Source: Bacteroidota bacterium
Lineage (GTDB): Bacteria > Bacteroidota > Bacteroidia > UBA8524
Direction: 5' to 3'
DNA length: 64,000 nucleotides
NCBI GenBank assembly: GCA_008933805.1
Contig: WBUH01000003.1
Coordinates: 62,001-126,000, forward strand
Position 1 is the stretch's first letter. Each line of letters opens with the position of its first letter. The translations under genes and the position numbers were made by a program. Shown piece after piece: positions 51,411 to 59,012 of the stretch. Below the pieces are notes generated by a model that ran no database searches, was not told where the DNA came from, and worked only from the letters and a program-made list of their open reading frames with translations.

Positions 51411-52799
51411 ATGGAATTAACCCTCGTGATTATTTTTGTGCTCGGCTACTTAGCCATAGCTTTTGAGCACCCGTTAAAAATTAATAAAACAGCCCCTGCA
51501 CTTCTAATCGGGGTTTTAACATGGACCGCTTGGGTTCTTTTCACCGGAACATCAGAAGAAAATGCTCACGGCATCGGACACGAACTAAGCCACCATTTAG
51601 GCTCTATCAGCGAGATTCTATTCTTTTTGCTAGGTGCCATGACCATTGTTGAGATTGTGGATGCCCACCAAGGTTTTAAGGTCATTACCAATCGTATTAA
51701 AACCAAAGATTCGCGCAAGCTGCTTTGGATTATATCCATCATCACCTTCTTTTTATCTGCCGTACTTGATAACCTAACTACCTCAATTGTAATGGTATCG
51801 TTATTGCGCAGGCTGATACACGATAAAGACCAACGTAAGTTTTTTGCCTGTATGGTAATTATTGCTGCCAACGCGGGTGGTGCGTGGTCGCCCATTGGTG
51901 ACGTAACCACTACCATGTTGTGGATTGACGGACAAATTACTTCGGGTAATATTATTAAAACCCTTTTTATACCCAGCTTAGTTTGCCTTATTGCACCGCT
52001 TATCTTCCTTTCGTTTAAGATGAAAGGAGATATTAAACGTGCCGAGTACGATTACGAAGAGGCTGAACACCAAGAAGAAGTGAAAGGCAGCGTATTGATG
52101 TTCTTTTTAGGGGTTGGTTTGCTGTTGTTTGTTCCCGTATTTAAAACTGTTACGCATTTACCTCCCTACGTAGGTATGTTATTCGGCTTAGGGGTTATTT
52201 GGGTAGTATCAGAGTTATTACACGTTAATAAGACCGAGGAAGAAAAGAAACCTTACACTGCTTTGCACGCACTAACCCGTATTGATACTTCAAGCATCTT
52301 GTTTTTCTTGGGTATTTTGCTGGCTATTGCCTCATTAGAAGCCACCCACGTGTTAGAACACCTTGCCAAATGGATGGATAACAGCATTGGCGACCCCAAT
52401 ATTATCGTTACCTCTATTGGTTTGCTTTCATCGGTGGTAGATAACGTACCATTGGTAGCCGCATCAATGGGTATGTATCCGCTTGCCTCCGGTGCTGTTA
52501 ACCCCGAAGCCTTCCAATGGGCGTTGGCAAACCCAAGTGCTGTAACTGAAGGCTACTTTATGTTTGAAGGTGTTAAATACTACCTTACCGATGCCAAGAT
52601 GTGGGAATTTATGGCCTATGCAGCCGGTACAGGCGGTAGCTGCCTTATTATAGGTTCAGCCGCAGGTGTGGCCGTTATGGGTATGGAAAAAATCGACTTT
52701 ATTTGGTATCTTAAAAAGATAACCATGCTGGCGCTTATAGGCTACTTTGCAGGCATTTTCTGCTACCTTGCCATCTACCCGATTTTTGCCGTACACTAA
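51411..52799 (+). CDS. nhaD: NhaD-type sodium:proton antiporter
   Basis: A 462-residue inner-membrane protein with about a dozen hydrophobic segments, exchanging sodium (or lithium) for protons. Family motifs include V-L-D-N-L-T-T-S-I-V-M-V, I-I-A-A-N-A-G-G-A-W-S-P-I-G-D-V-T-T-T-M and a mirrored V-V-D-N-V-P-L-V-A-A-S-M-G. A His-rich loop (E-E-N-A-H-G-I-G-H-E-L-S-H-H) lies near residue 50. I start at MELTLV because the promoter box is upstream of it. Confidence 0.94.
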   Translation: MELTLVIIFVLGYLAIAFEHPLKINKTAPALLIGVLTWTAWVLFTGTSEENAHGIGHELSHHLGSISEILFFLLGAMTIVEIVDAHQGFKVITNRIKTKDSRKLLWIISIITFFLSAVLDNLTTSIVMVSLLRRLIHDKDQRKFFACMVIIAANAGGAWSPIGDVTTTMLWIDGQITSGNIIKTLFIPSLVCLIAPLIFLSFKMKGDIKRAEYDYEEAEHQEEVKGSVLMFFLGVGLLLFVPVFKTVTHLPPYVGMLFGLGVIWVVSELLHVNKTEEEKKPYTALHALTRIDTSSILFFLGILLAIASLEATHVLEHLAKWMDNSIGDPNIIVTSIGLLSSVVDNVPLVAASMGMYPLASGAVNPEAFQWALANPSAVTEGYFMFEGVKYYLTDAKMWEFMAYAAGTGGSCLIIGSAAGVAVMGMEKIDFIWYLKKITMLALIGYFAGIFCYLAIYPIFAVH

Positions 52800-52825
52800 G
52801 ATTTTTTGTGATACTTAAAATTATG

Positions 52826-52851
52826 CCCCGGCTATATGGCCGGGGTTTTTT
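52826..52851 (+). terminator. Rho-independent terminator of nhaD
   Basis: CCCCGGC-TATATG-GCCGGGG followed by six T. The last T is also the first base of the next promoter box. Confidence 0.9.
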
Positions 52852-52858
52852 ATTTTTG
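52851..52858 (+). promoter_or_regulatory. -7 box of the family 2 glycosyltransferase gene
   Basis: TATTTTTG starts in the T-run of the nhaD terminator and lies 14 nt before the ATG at 52873. Terminator and promoter share a base. Confidence 0.6.
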
Positions 52859-52872
52859 CACCCGATTTAGCC

Positions 52873-53619
52873 ATGATAAACGGAAAAAAACTGGTAATTG
52901 TGCTGCCTGCATACAATGCGGCCCTAACCCTTGAGAAAACCTACCGCGAAATACCTTTTGATATTGTGGATGAGGTGGTATTGGTAGATGATGCCAGTAA
53001 AGATGAAACCTCTGAAAAGGGCAGAGAATTAGGTATTAAGCACGTAATTAAACACCCAAAAAACCGTGGATATGGCGGCAACCAAAAAACCTGCTATACC
53101 AAGGCATTAGAGCTGGGTGCTGATATTATTATTATGCTGCACCCCGACTACCAATATACCCCCAAACTGATTACTGCTATGGCCAGCATTATTGCCAACG
53201 AGGTATATCCCGTAGTATATGGCAGCCGTATTTTGGGTAAAGGCGCATTAAAAGGCGGTATGCCGATATATAAGTACATCTTTAACCGTTGCCTTACGTT
53301 GTTCCAAAACGTACTGATAAACCAAAAACTGAGCGAATACCACACAGGCTACCGCGCGTTTAGTGCTGAGATTTTTAAGAAAATTGATATTGAGGCCAAC
53401 AGCGATGATTTTGTGTACGATAACCAAATGACGGCTCAGATTTTTATGGCCGGGTTTGATATTGCCGAGGTTACCTGCCCTACTAAGTATTTTGATGAAG
53501 CCTCTTCGATAAACTTCCGTCGCAGTTCTATTTACGGATTAGGAGTACTGCTTACCTCTATACAATACCGCTTGCAAAAAATGGGTATTGCTAAGTTTAA
53601 GTACCTAACGGTAAAATAA
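52873..53619 (+). CDS. Family 2 glycosyltransferase (dolichyl/polyprenyl-phosphate type)
   Basis: A 248-residue GT-A enzyme: V-I-V-L-P-A-Y-N-A-A at the start, V-V-L-V-D-D-A-S-K-D (D-x-D region), H-P-K-N-R-G-Y-G-G-N-Q-K-T and the acceptor motif M-L-H-P-D-Y-Q-Y. The T-G-Y-R-A-F segment is typical of dolichol-phosphate mannosyltransferase-like proteins. No transmembrane domain, so it acts at the inner face of the membrane. It may provide lipid-linked sugar for enzymes like the PMT-type protein at 40104; this link is inference. Confidence 0.9.
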   Translation: MINGKKLVIVLPAYNAALTLEKTYREIPFDIVDEVVLVDDASKDETSEKGRELGIKHVIKHPKNRGYGGNQKTCYTKALELGADIIIMLHPDYQYTPKLITAMASIIANEVYPVVYGSRILGKGALKGGMPIYKYIFNRCLTLFQNVLINQKLSEYHTGYRAFSAEIFKKIDIEANSDDFVYDNQMTAQIFMAGFDIAEVTCPTKYFDEASSINFRRSSIYGLGVLLTSIQYRLQKMGIAKFKYLTVK

Positions 53620-53690
53620 GCTCTTCTTTGTTCCTCTGAGTGATAACGAAGAACCTTATATTATTCCGTTATTAGTAAGCATTTCAGCGA

Positions 53691-53810
53691 AGATGTTTCG
53701 CTATGCTCAACATGATACGACCAACTGTCCTTCTGAACGATAGTGAAGAATCTTTGTTCGCTTTGTTCAGTTACAAATTGGGATAAGATGTTTCGCTACG
53801 CTCAACATGA
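53691..53810. repeat. Dispersed-repeat cluster with a 25-bp direct repeat
   Basis: AGATGTTTCGCTATGCTCA... (53691-53715) and its copy at 53786-53810 differ at one of 25 bases. Between them lies TCCTTCTGAACGATAGTGAA, another part of the same kind of repeat. It fills most of the gap between the family 2 glycosyltransferase and the convergent lipoprotein gene. No ORF is present. Confidence 0.8.
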
Positions 53811-53817
53811 CAGCGAA

Positions 53818-54249
53818 CTACTTCTTAGTAAACGTAAGGTATTCGAAGCCTTGTCCGTTTAAGCTGTTTTTAAGCTTCAATTCTTTATCGGTAAGAGTTA
53901 CCACCTCATACACAGGCTTGTTAATTTCTTGCGGGCCTTGCATTTTAGTAAACTCAAGGGTGAGTTTTTTATCGTTGGCGTTATAGTACCATTTACCCGT
54001 GCTTTCATACGTAAACCGTATTTCGGTAAATGTGCTGTCGTCTTTAAAAATGTAACGGGTATTCTTGTTCATTTCCTTGCCGCCCTGTTCGTACATGGCA
54101 GGCACATCCTTTAAATCATGGCTGTAATCTGTACCTTGCCATATACCCACCAGTTTGCTTTGGGCAGGTTGCTTATCGCCGCAGGCATTTACCAAGATTA
54201 TACATCCCGCTGCAAGCAGCAGAAACAGTTGCTTTACACTTGTCCTCAT
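53818..54249 (-). CDS. Lipocalin-like lipoprotein
   Basis: A 143-residue lipoprotein (signal RTSVKQLFLLLAAGCIIL, lipobox VNAC). The body starts L-V-G-I-W-Q-G, then strands with F-K-D-D-S-T-F-T-E-I-R, G-K-W-Y-Y-N-A-N-D-K-K-L-T-L and a late V-V-T-L-T-D-K-E-L-K-L-K. This is the common pattern of Bacteroidota lipocalin-like domains that report on or bind hydrophobic ligands. Its start overlaps the stop of the upstream lipoprotein gene (ATGA). Confidence 0.75.
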   Translation of the reverse strand: MRTSVKQLFLLLAAGCIILVNACGDKQPAQSKLVGIWQGTDYSHDLKDVPAMYEQGGKEMNKNTRYIFKDDSTFTEIRFTYESTGKWYYNANDKKLTLEFTKMQGPQEINKPVYEVVTLTDKELKLKNSLNGQGFEYLTFTKK

Positions 54250-54692
54250 TCAATCGTTATCTTACTGTCGCTATCAATATTGGTTCGTTTGTCAAAAATA
54301 AAGTCGTAGTAACCCGCATCCCCTTTCTTTGCTTTCACGGCCAGCTTGCTGCGACCCATTTCAAGCCCTTTGGCATCCGTTATTTTTATCACTACTTCGC
54401 TTTCAAAATCCTTATCAAACGTCATATACACCGATAGTTTGTTATCGTGTCCTTGGTTAGCAGTGGCTGTGTCGCTGCTTAACAGTACTTTACCAATACC
54501 AAGTCCTTTTTCTTTTAGCTGTGCAGATGGCTGTACCACAATATCAAAAGCGGTTTCAGCACCTTTGCCCACACCTTCGGTAAATTCACCCAAGGTTTCG
54601 CCTACTTTTTGTCCAGCCTTATTACTGCAACTGTTGCAGGATGAAACCAACAACGAAACGATTACAAAAACGGTTGTTATATGCTTGTTCAT
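54246..54692 (-). CDS. Lipoprotein, unknown
   Basis: A 148-residue lipoprotein (signal MNKHITTVFVIVSLLV, lipobox SSC, followed by NSCSN with a second Cys). The next part, GQKVGETLGEFTEGVGKGAETA, is an amphipathic helix. A beta domain follows with L-S-V-Y-M-T-F-D-K-D-F and V-K-I-T-D-A-K-G-L-E-M-G-R. No family recognised. It is the first gene of the lipoprotein pair and overlaps the second by four bases. Confidence 0.75.
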   Translation of the reverse strand: MNKHITTVFVIVSLLVSSCNSCSNKAGQKVGETLGEFTEGVGKGAETAFDIVVQPSAQLKEKGLGIGKVLLSSDTATANQGHDNKLSVYMTFDKDFESEVVIKITDAKGLEMGRSKLAVKAKKGDAGYYDFIFDKRTNIDSDSKITIE

Positions 54693-54704
54693 AAAGGTAG
54701 TTTG

Positions 54705-56117
54705 TTATTCAACTCTTTCGTAAGCTCCTACATCGGGTGCTCCATCGTTGCGAAGATTACCTTCTAAATCATCCAAAATCCCAAGTGAAGGTGCTTTATC
54801 TTTTGCGGGTGATAGTGTATCAAGACTAAAATCAAGGTCGGCAATGTTCTTAAACTTAGGGTCTTTGTTCAATGTATTGCTTGCATCCCATCCCAACAAC
54901 TCAGTTTTTATAAAGTTATCAAAGAAAGTGGCTGTTACATTGCCTTGCCCTTCTCGCACAAATAAAAACTCTTCACGCAAGCTGCCGTAAATAATACTGT
55001 TACGTATGTTTACCGTTAGCGGATTAATGCTGATAACATTACCTGCTTGGTTTTTATAATCAGCATTGCTGATGGCAAACGATTCTTCTTTACGGCTAAA
55101 TGTCCCTCCGTAGTTGGCAAACGTACAGTGTAACATTTCGTAGTTTCCGCCCAAATCGCCTGCAAAAGTGTATTGACCGCAGTTAACTACGCAAGTGTTT
55201 ACCATTTTTAACCTTGAAGTAAACGCAAGCACTCCAACGGCACTCATGTTTTTTATCAATGTATTTTCGATGGTTACCTTCGGGTTGGCATTGTTTGAAA
55301 GTGAATCGCTGCGCACCCCGACTGTTCCGTTAACAATGTCGGTGTACTTAATGGTGCTGTTTCTACTGGTAGTGATAAAATGTAACCCATACCATTGACC
55401 GGGAATATCCGTAAAGTCCTTACCCAAACGGGCACCCTGCATCACTACACGGTTTTGTTTGGTTCCGTTCACCTCAAGTGTCCCTTCGATAATAAAACCT
55501 GCCCCCACATCAGAGTATATCTTTACACCCGGCCCTATAGTGAGCTTGCGGTTTTGGGGTATCCAAAAATATCCGTAAATCACGTAGGGTTTGGTAGCAT
55601 CCATCCAAGCGGTATCGTTGGTACTGGTTACTTTATTAAAGTAGTAGGCATCTACCCCAAAGGCACGTAGTTGGGTGTATTGGGTATTGCCGTTGGTAAT
55701 AAATTCTATCGAGTCGCGTACAATAGGGTCGCCACCGTTGCGGGGGTCAATACTCGCTTCTACAAAAATGTAGATGCTATCCCCGCCCAAAATTTCATAA
55801 TCGTTCAGTTGGGTAGTGCGTTCCCCATCAATATTAATACGGTAGGGCGATGCATTACCGCCTGCCAACCGTATGGTTGTTTTAATAGCGTTTTTACTGG
55901 GATTATAAACTATCAGTCGCTTGTTTACCGAACGGGGAAAAGGGCCGCCACCCAAAATGGTGAACACGGTATCAAACATTACCGTATCGGTAGAAAATTT
56001 GAGTTTGGTGGACGGGTTGTTATCAAACTGCTCGCGCTTACACGAAGGAGTAAGCACTCCCACGCCGAAAAACAGCAATACTAATATCCATCCGCTATGT
56101 TGTTTTAATAGTTGCAA
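54705..56117 (-). CDS. Right-handed beta-helix lipoprotein
   Basis: A 470-residue lipoprotein (signal about residues 10-24, lipobox PSC). An immunoglobulin-like part (D-T-V-F-T-I-L-G-G-G-P-F, then NKRLIVYNPSKNAIKTTI) is followed by parallel beta-helix repeats: G-P-G-V-K-I-Y, N-S-T-I-K-Y-T-D-I-V-N-G, V-T-I-E-N-T-L-I-K-N, N-I-R-N-S-I-I-Y-G. It ends with a choice-of-anchor-like P-D-V-G-A-Y-E-R-V. Possible polysaccharide or protein contact on the surface; no enzymatic residues identified. The start codon is TTG. The lipoprotein gene at 54692 begins 12 nt after its stop. Confidence 0.83.
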   Translation of the reverse strand: MQLLKQHSGWILVLLFFGVGVLTPSCKREQFDNNPSTKLKFSTDTVMFDTVFTILGGGPFPRSVNKRLIVYNPSKNAIKTTIRLAGGNASPYRINIDGERTTQLNDYEILGGDSIYIFVEASIDPRNGGDPIVRDSIEFITNGNTQYTQLRAFGVDAYYFNKVTSTNDTAWMDATKPYVIYGYFWIPQNRKLTIGPGVKIYSDVGAGFIIEGTLEVNGTKQNRVVMQGARLGKDFTDIPGQWYGLHFITTSRNSTIKYTDIVNGTVGVRSDSLSNNANPKVTIENTLIKNMSAVGVLAFTSRLKMVNTCVVNCGQYTFAGDLGGNYEMLHCTFANYGGTFSRKEESFAISNADYKNQAGNVISINPLTVNIRNSIIYGSLREEFLFVREGQGNVTATFFDNFIKTELLGWDASNTLNKDPKFKNIADLDFSLDTLSPAKDKAPSLGILDDLEGNLRNDGAPDVGAYERVE

Positions 56118-56191
56118 AACAGGCCAAAATTATGCTTTATGAACTAATTTTTAAGGGTTTTTATTGCCTAACGATAAAATAGCCGAAGGGT

Positions 56192-57070
56192 TTAAAAGGG
56201 TTGTGCGTTGCCTGCATGCACTTCTTGTGCATTCAATACTTTGTATTTATGCAGTCTCATTGCGTCGCCTTGCCCGTGAATAAATGCCACTACCTTTAAA
56301 TGTGGCTTGCGGTAGGCTGAAATATCAATGCTGAAAGTAGCGGAGTATTGGGTGTTTGCAAGTGTATTGCCTGCCGGAATTGCTTGCCCCCAAAACGGAC
56401 TAATCGCTGCACGGTACACATCGTTATGTACATAGTTTTTTATGGGATGACCGCGACCAAACAGTTGGGGCACGGTAGCATCGGTGTTGTAATAGTTGGC
56501 TTGCCAGTAGCCTTCATCGCCTGTTACACTGTCTTCAAGCAGCAACACCGTAAGCGATAACGGCTCGATAATAGTTTGGCTAAACTTCACCCCTACTTTA
56601 ACATCCATCATCGAGTTGTTGATGGTAGAAGCATCAACACTAATACCACAAGCGGGTTGCAATGCCACATTACCCGCAATGGGTGTGCCCCAGTTACCGC
56701 CTGCAAACAACAACTTTGTAGTATCACCGGGTAAATGGTTTCTGTTGATGGCTGCAAAAGGAGTACCCAGTAACCCAAACATCGCGGCTATGTTTTGCCC
56801 CTCCAGCGTAGCCATGCTATCCCCGCCAAACTGTCCTGTGGGCAGGTGGTAATGCACCGATATAACTTTGCCATTGTATTGCTTCTTAAATGCTTCAATG
56901 TCCAAATCGGCACGCCCGCAATTACCGCAACTGGTGGTGGTAAATTTTTCAACCAGCACCTTTTGGCTAAACCCTTCGGGCTTTTGTGCAGCCGCGGGAG
57001 GATTGTCTTTTTTGCACGAATAAAGCAATGCTGTAACAGCGCATAACAGTATAGCCCCTTTTTTAACCAT
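56192..57070 (-). CDS. Omp28-like lipoprotein with CGNC motif
   Basis: A 292-residue lipoprotein starting MVKKGAILLCAVTALL (lipobox YSC, Cys19). The segment EKFTTTSCGNCGRADLDIE contains Cys48 and Cys51, followed by V-I-S-V-H-Y-H and F-G-L-L-G-T-P-F-A-A-I-N-R, a thioredoxin-like fold with cis-Pro. The rest is the beta domain shared with the Omp28-like protein at 41990. The longer frame to 57262 is rejected because it adds a long tail of no character before the signal peptide. Confidence 0.8.
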   Translation of the reverse strand: MVKKGAILLCAVTALLYSCKKDNPPAAAQKPEGFSQKVLVEKFTTTSCGNCGRADLDIEAFKKQYNGKVISVHYHLPTGQFGGDSMATLEGQNIAAMFGLLGTPFAAINRNHLPGDTTKLLFAGGNWGTPIAGNVALQPACGISVDASTINNSMMDVKVGVKFSQTIIEPLSLTVLLLEDSVTGDEGYWQANYYNTDATVPQLFGRGHPIKNYVHNDVYRAAISPFWGQAIPAGNTLANTQYSATFSIDISAYRKPHLKVVAFIHGQGDAMRLHKYKVLNAQEVHAGNAQPF

Positions 57071-57158
57071 ATTTCCTTTATGAATAAATACCTCTGATAT
57101 AATGACGACAAAAAAACCCGACGGGTTGTTGCGCAGGTATAAACGAACTATGTTTGGT

Positions 57159-57845
57159 TTATTGTGTAAATGCCATGGTAGCAATGCTGATGCTTTTGGG
57201 GTTTGCCTGCAACAGCATTTGGGCACAAGCCTCAAGAGTGGCACCTGTAGTAAGGGTATCATCTACCAGCAATACTTTTTTACCACTGATGTGTTGCGGA
57301 TTTATTAGGGTGTATTTTTCGTCGGCATTTACCCAACGTTGCCAACGGCTCTTCTTGGTTTGACTTTCGGTAGCCGTGGTCTTTAGCAATACATCCGTCA
57401 AGGTTGGGGCTTCTGTAATAGATGAAAGTCCTTTGGCAAACCACTCGCTTTGGTTAAAACCCCGCTTGCGTTGTTTGGCTGCGTGCATGGGCACAGGTAT
57501 TACCACCTCAATCCCGTTAAACCTGTTTGATGCTTGTAGCTCTTGCCCCATCAAGCGCCCCATATATTCGGCAAGCTCCTTTTCGCCCTTATATTTTATG
57601 CGGTGCATTATCTTTTGGGTAGCATTGCCTTTTCGAAAATATAAAAACGATGAGCCCGCTTCAATTTCCACTCGTCCCCAAAAGGCTTGTTCGGCAGGAT
57701 TAGGCGTTTGCCTTGAAAACCCCGTATAGGGCAACGATAGCAAACAGTTGATGCAAACAAACTCCTCGCCTTGCAGCAATTCGCCGTTGCAACCCGCGCA
57801 TACTTGGGGGTAAAACAAGGCCAAAAAATCTGCAAACAAGGGCAT
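57159..57845 (-). CDS. comF: ComF family protein (phosphoribosyltransferase-like)
   Basis: A 228-residue cytoplasmic protein related to competence protein ComFC. An N-terminal zinc finger has C-A-G-C and C-I-N-C pairs. The C-terminal phosphoribosyltransferase domain shows I-P-V-P-M-H and the PRPP motif V-L-L-V-D-D-T-L-T-T-G-A-T, which is well conserved. The ATG at 57845 is chosen over the frame to 57896, because that would start with a low-complexity stretch. Role in DNA uptake is inferred from the family. Confidence 0.9.
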   Translation of the reverse strand: MPLFADFLALFYPQVCAGCNGELLQGEEFVCINCLLSLPYTGFSRQTPNPAEQAFWGRVEIEAGSSFLYFRKGNATQKIMHRIKYKGEKELAEYMGRLMGQELQASNRFNGIEVVIPVPMHAAKQRKRGFNQSEWFAKGLSSITEAPTLTDVLLKTTATESQTKKSRWQRWVNADEKYTLINPQHISGKKVLLVDDTLTTGATLEACAQMLLQANPKSISIATMAFTQ

Positions 57846-57892
57846 GGTGCAATATGTTGATTTGTTGTTGTTTTTGCAATTACTGTTCAATG

Positions 57893-58114
57893 GCACGGGG
57901 TTGAAACCCCATGCTGTTACGATTAGCTACGGACTTAAGTCCGTAGCTAATAGGTAATTTCATAAGCGGCAGGTTGAAACCTGCCGCACAACGTTAATTT
58001 TCAACGAACATTTCGACGGGTATAAAACCCGCCGTTGTTGAGAAAGCTCGTCCCGAATGGTTTAAAACCATTCGGGACGCTCGCAGATAAAAGACCCGAA
58101 TTTTATATTCGGGT
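57893..58114. repeat. Hairpin cluster, palindromic element locus D
   Basis: Six hairpins in 222 bp. D1 57893-57914 (GCACGGGGTT-GA-AACCCCATGC). D2 57917-57957, with a 28-bp perfect core TTAGCTACGGACTT/AAGTCCGTAGCTAA. D3 57966-57987 (GCGGCAGGTT-GA-AACCTGCCGC). D4 about 58003-58041 (GACGGGT...ACCCGCC). D5 58049-58079, 15-bp arms starting CGTCCCGAATGG. D6 58094-58114 (ACCCGAAT-TTTAT-ATTCGGGT). D1 and D3 have GA loops, the complement of the TC loops at loci A and C, so this copy is at least partly inverted. It lies upstream of comF. Confidence 0.88.
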
Positions 58115-58267
58115 TAATGTAACGAAAATTTCCATACCACGAAGTCATCAAGATGCATAAACCGTTGTCTTCCAACATGGCGTCTTAGTGGCAAAAACAT
58201 CTTATTGAATGGGAAACCGTTTTGGAAAGCGGACATAAAACCCGTCGTTTTTGAGGGCTAACTCATA
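58115..58267. other. Intergenic remainder with degraded short repeats
   Basis: No gene is visible. The stretch holds pieces resembling the dispersed CCACGAAGTCATCAAGATGC/CGTCTTAGTGGCA type seen also around 46.7 kb, which look like worn inverted repeats. Confidence 0.5.
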
Positions 58268-58801
58268 TCACAAACTTTTCAAAATCACTTCCATCAACTT
58301 ATCAATTCCCTTCTCTTTGATAGATTGGCGTTCGCTATAATAATTGCAAGTAAGTTTAAGTAGTTTGGCCTCGTTGTCTTCATAAAATGTTTCAATCGTA
58401 ACATTTCCATACAAACGGTCAAGTTTGCTTATGTCCGTTGTTTCAAAAATAGTAGCGGGCTTCAGGTAATGTCGGTCAATGGTTTGCTTTACCCCGCCGT
58501 CCAGCGTTTGTTGCTTTTGGTCGCTCATGTAATTAAAGTAACCCTCGGCAATCAACGTTTCCTGCATCAAATCCATTAAGTAAGTAAAGTCACCATCAAA
58601 AAAATCATCACCATAATGCAGTACCATCATGCTATACTGCGGTTGACGGATAATATCACACCGCGCATCTCCCTGGCCAAAAAACGACGATTCGTATATC
58701 TCTTTAAATACATTTAGCAATTGTTTGCGCCGGTCTCCGGCCTTCCATTCGGCATAAGCAGCTTTGTATTCTTCAGTACGCTTTAAAACAGAAGGTTGCA
58801 T
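58268..58801 (-). CDS. Soluble protein, unknown
   Basis: A 177-residue cytoplasmic protein with no signal peptide or membrane segment. It is a mixture of helices (TEEYKAAYAEWKAGDRRKQL) and strands, with the Tyr/Asp-rich MMVLHYGDDFFDGDFTYLMDL in the middle and a Lys-rich end. I recognise no family. The ATG start is clear and it is 200 bp upstream of the divergent sigma-54-type activator gene. Confidence 0.72.
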   Translation of the reverse strand: MQPSVLKRTEEYKAAYAEWKAGDRRKQLLNVFKEIYESSFFGQGDARCDIIRQPQYSMMVLHYGDDFFDGDFTYLMDLMQETLIAEGYFNYMSDQKQQTLDGGVKQTIDRHYLKPATIFETTDISKLDRLYGNVTIETFYEDNEAKLLKLTCNYYSERQSIKEKGIDKLMEVILKSL

Positions 58802-58988
58802 GTGTATTGTATAAATTTAATTGACAAAACAATGTTACAACTTTAAGATTAACAATTTTGGTATAAATATGGTTAATATAAGGGGTAAACTATGCACAGA
58901 CAAAGGCCTGAACACTTTTTTACCCTTTAGCATCAACACTTAAGAGTGAAAAATTTTCCGAAAGCATGACATTCTGTCGCGATTATCT

Positions 58989-58996
58989 TAATTTTG
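58989..58996 (+). promoter_or_regulatory. -7 box of the sigma-54-type activator gene
   Basis: TAATTTTG, an exact TAnnTTTG match, 16 nt before the ATG at 59013. The box is of the main sigma-factor type, so the activator is probably expressed constitutively. Confidence 0.55.
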
Positions 58997-59012
58997 AAAT
59001 CTAACCTGAGTA

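Noticed and set aside
57071-57262. N-terminal extension of the Omp28-like protein at 56192
   Set aside because: It adds 64 residues with no signal before a clear lipoprotein signal peptide and overlaps the end of comF.
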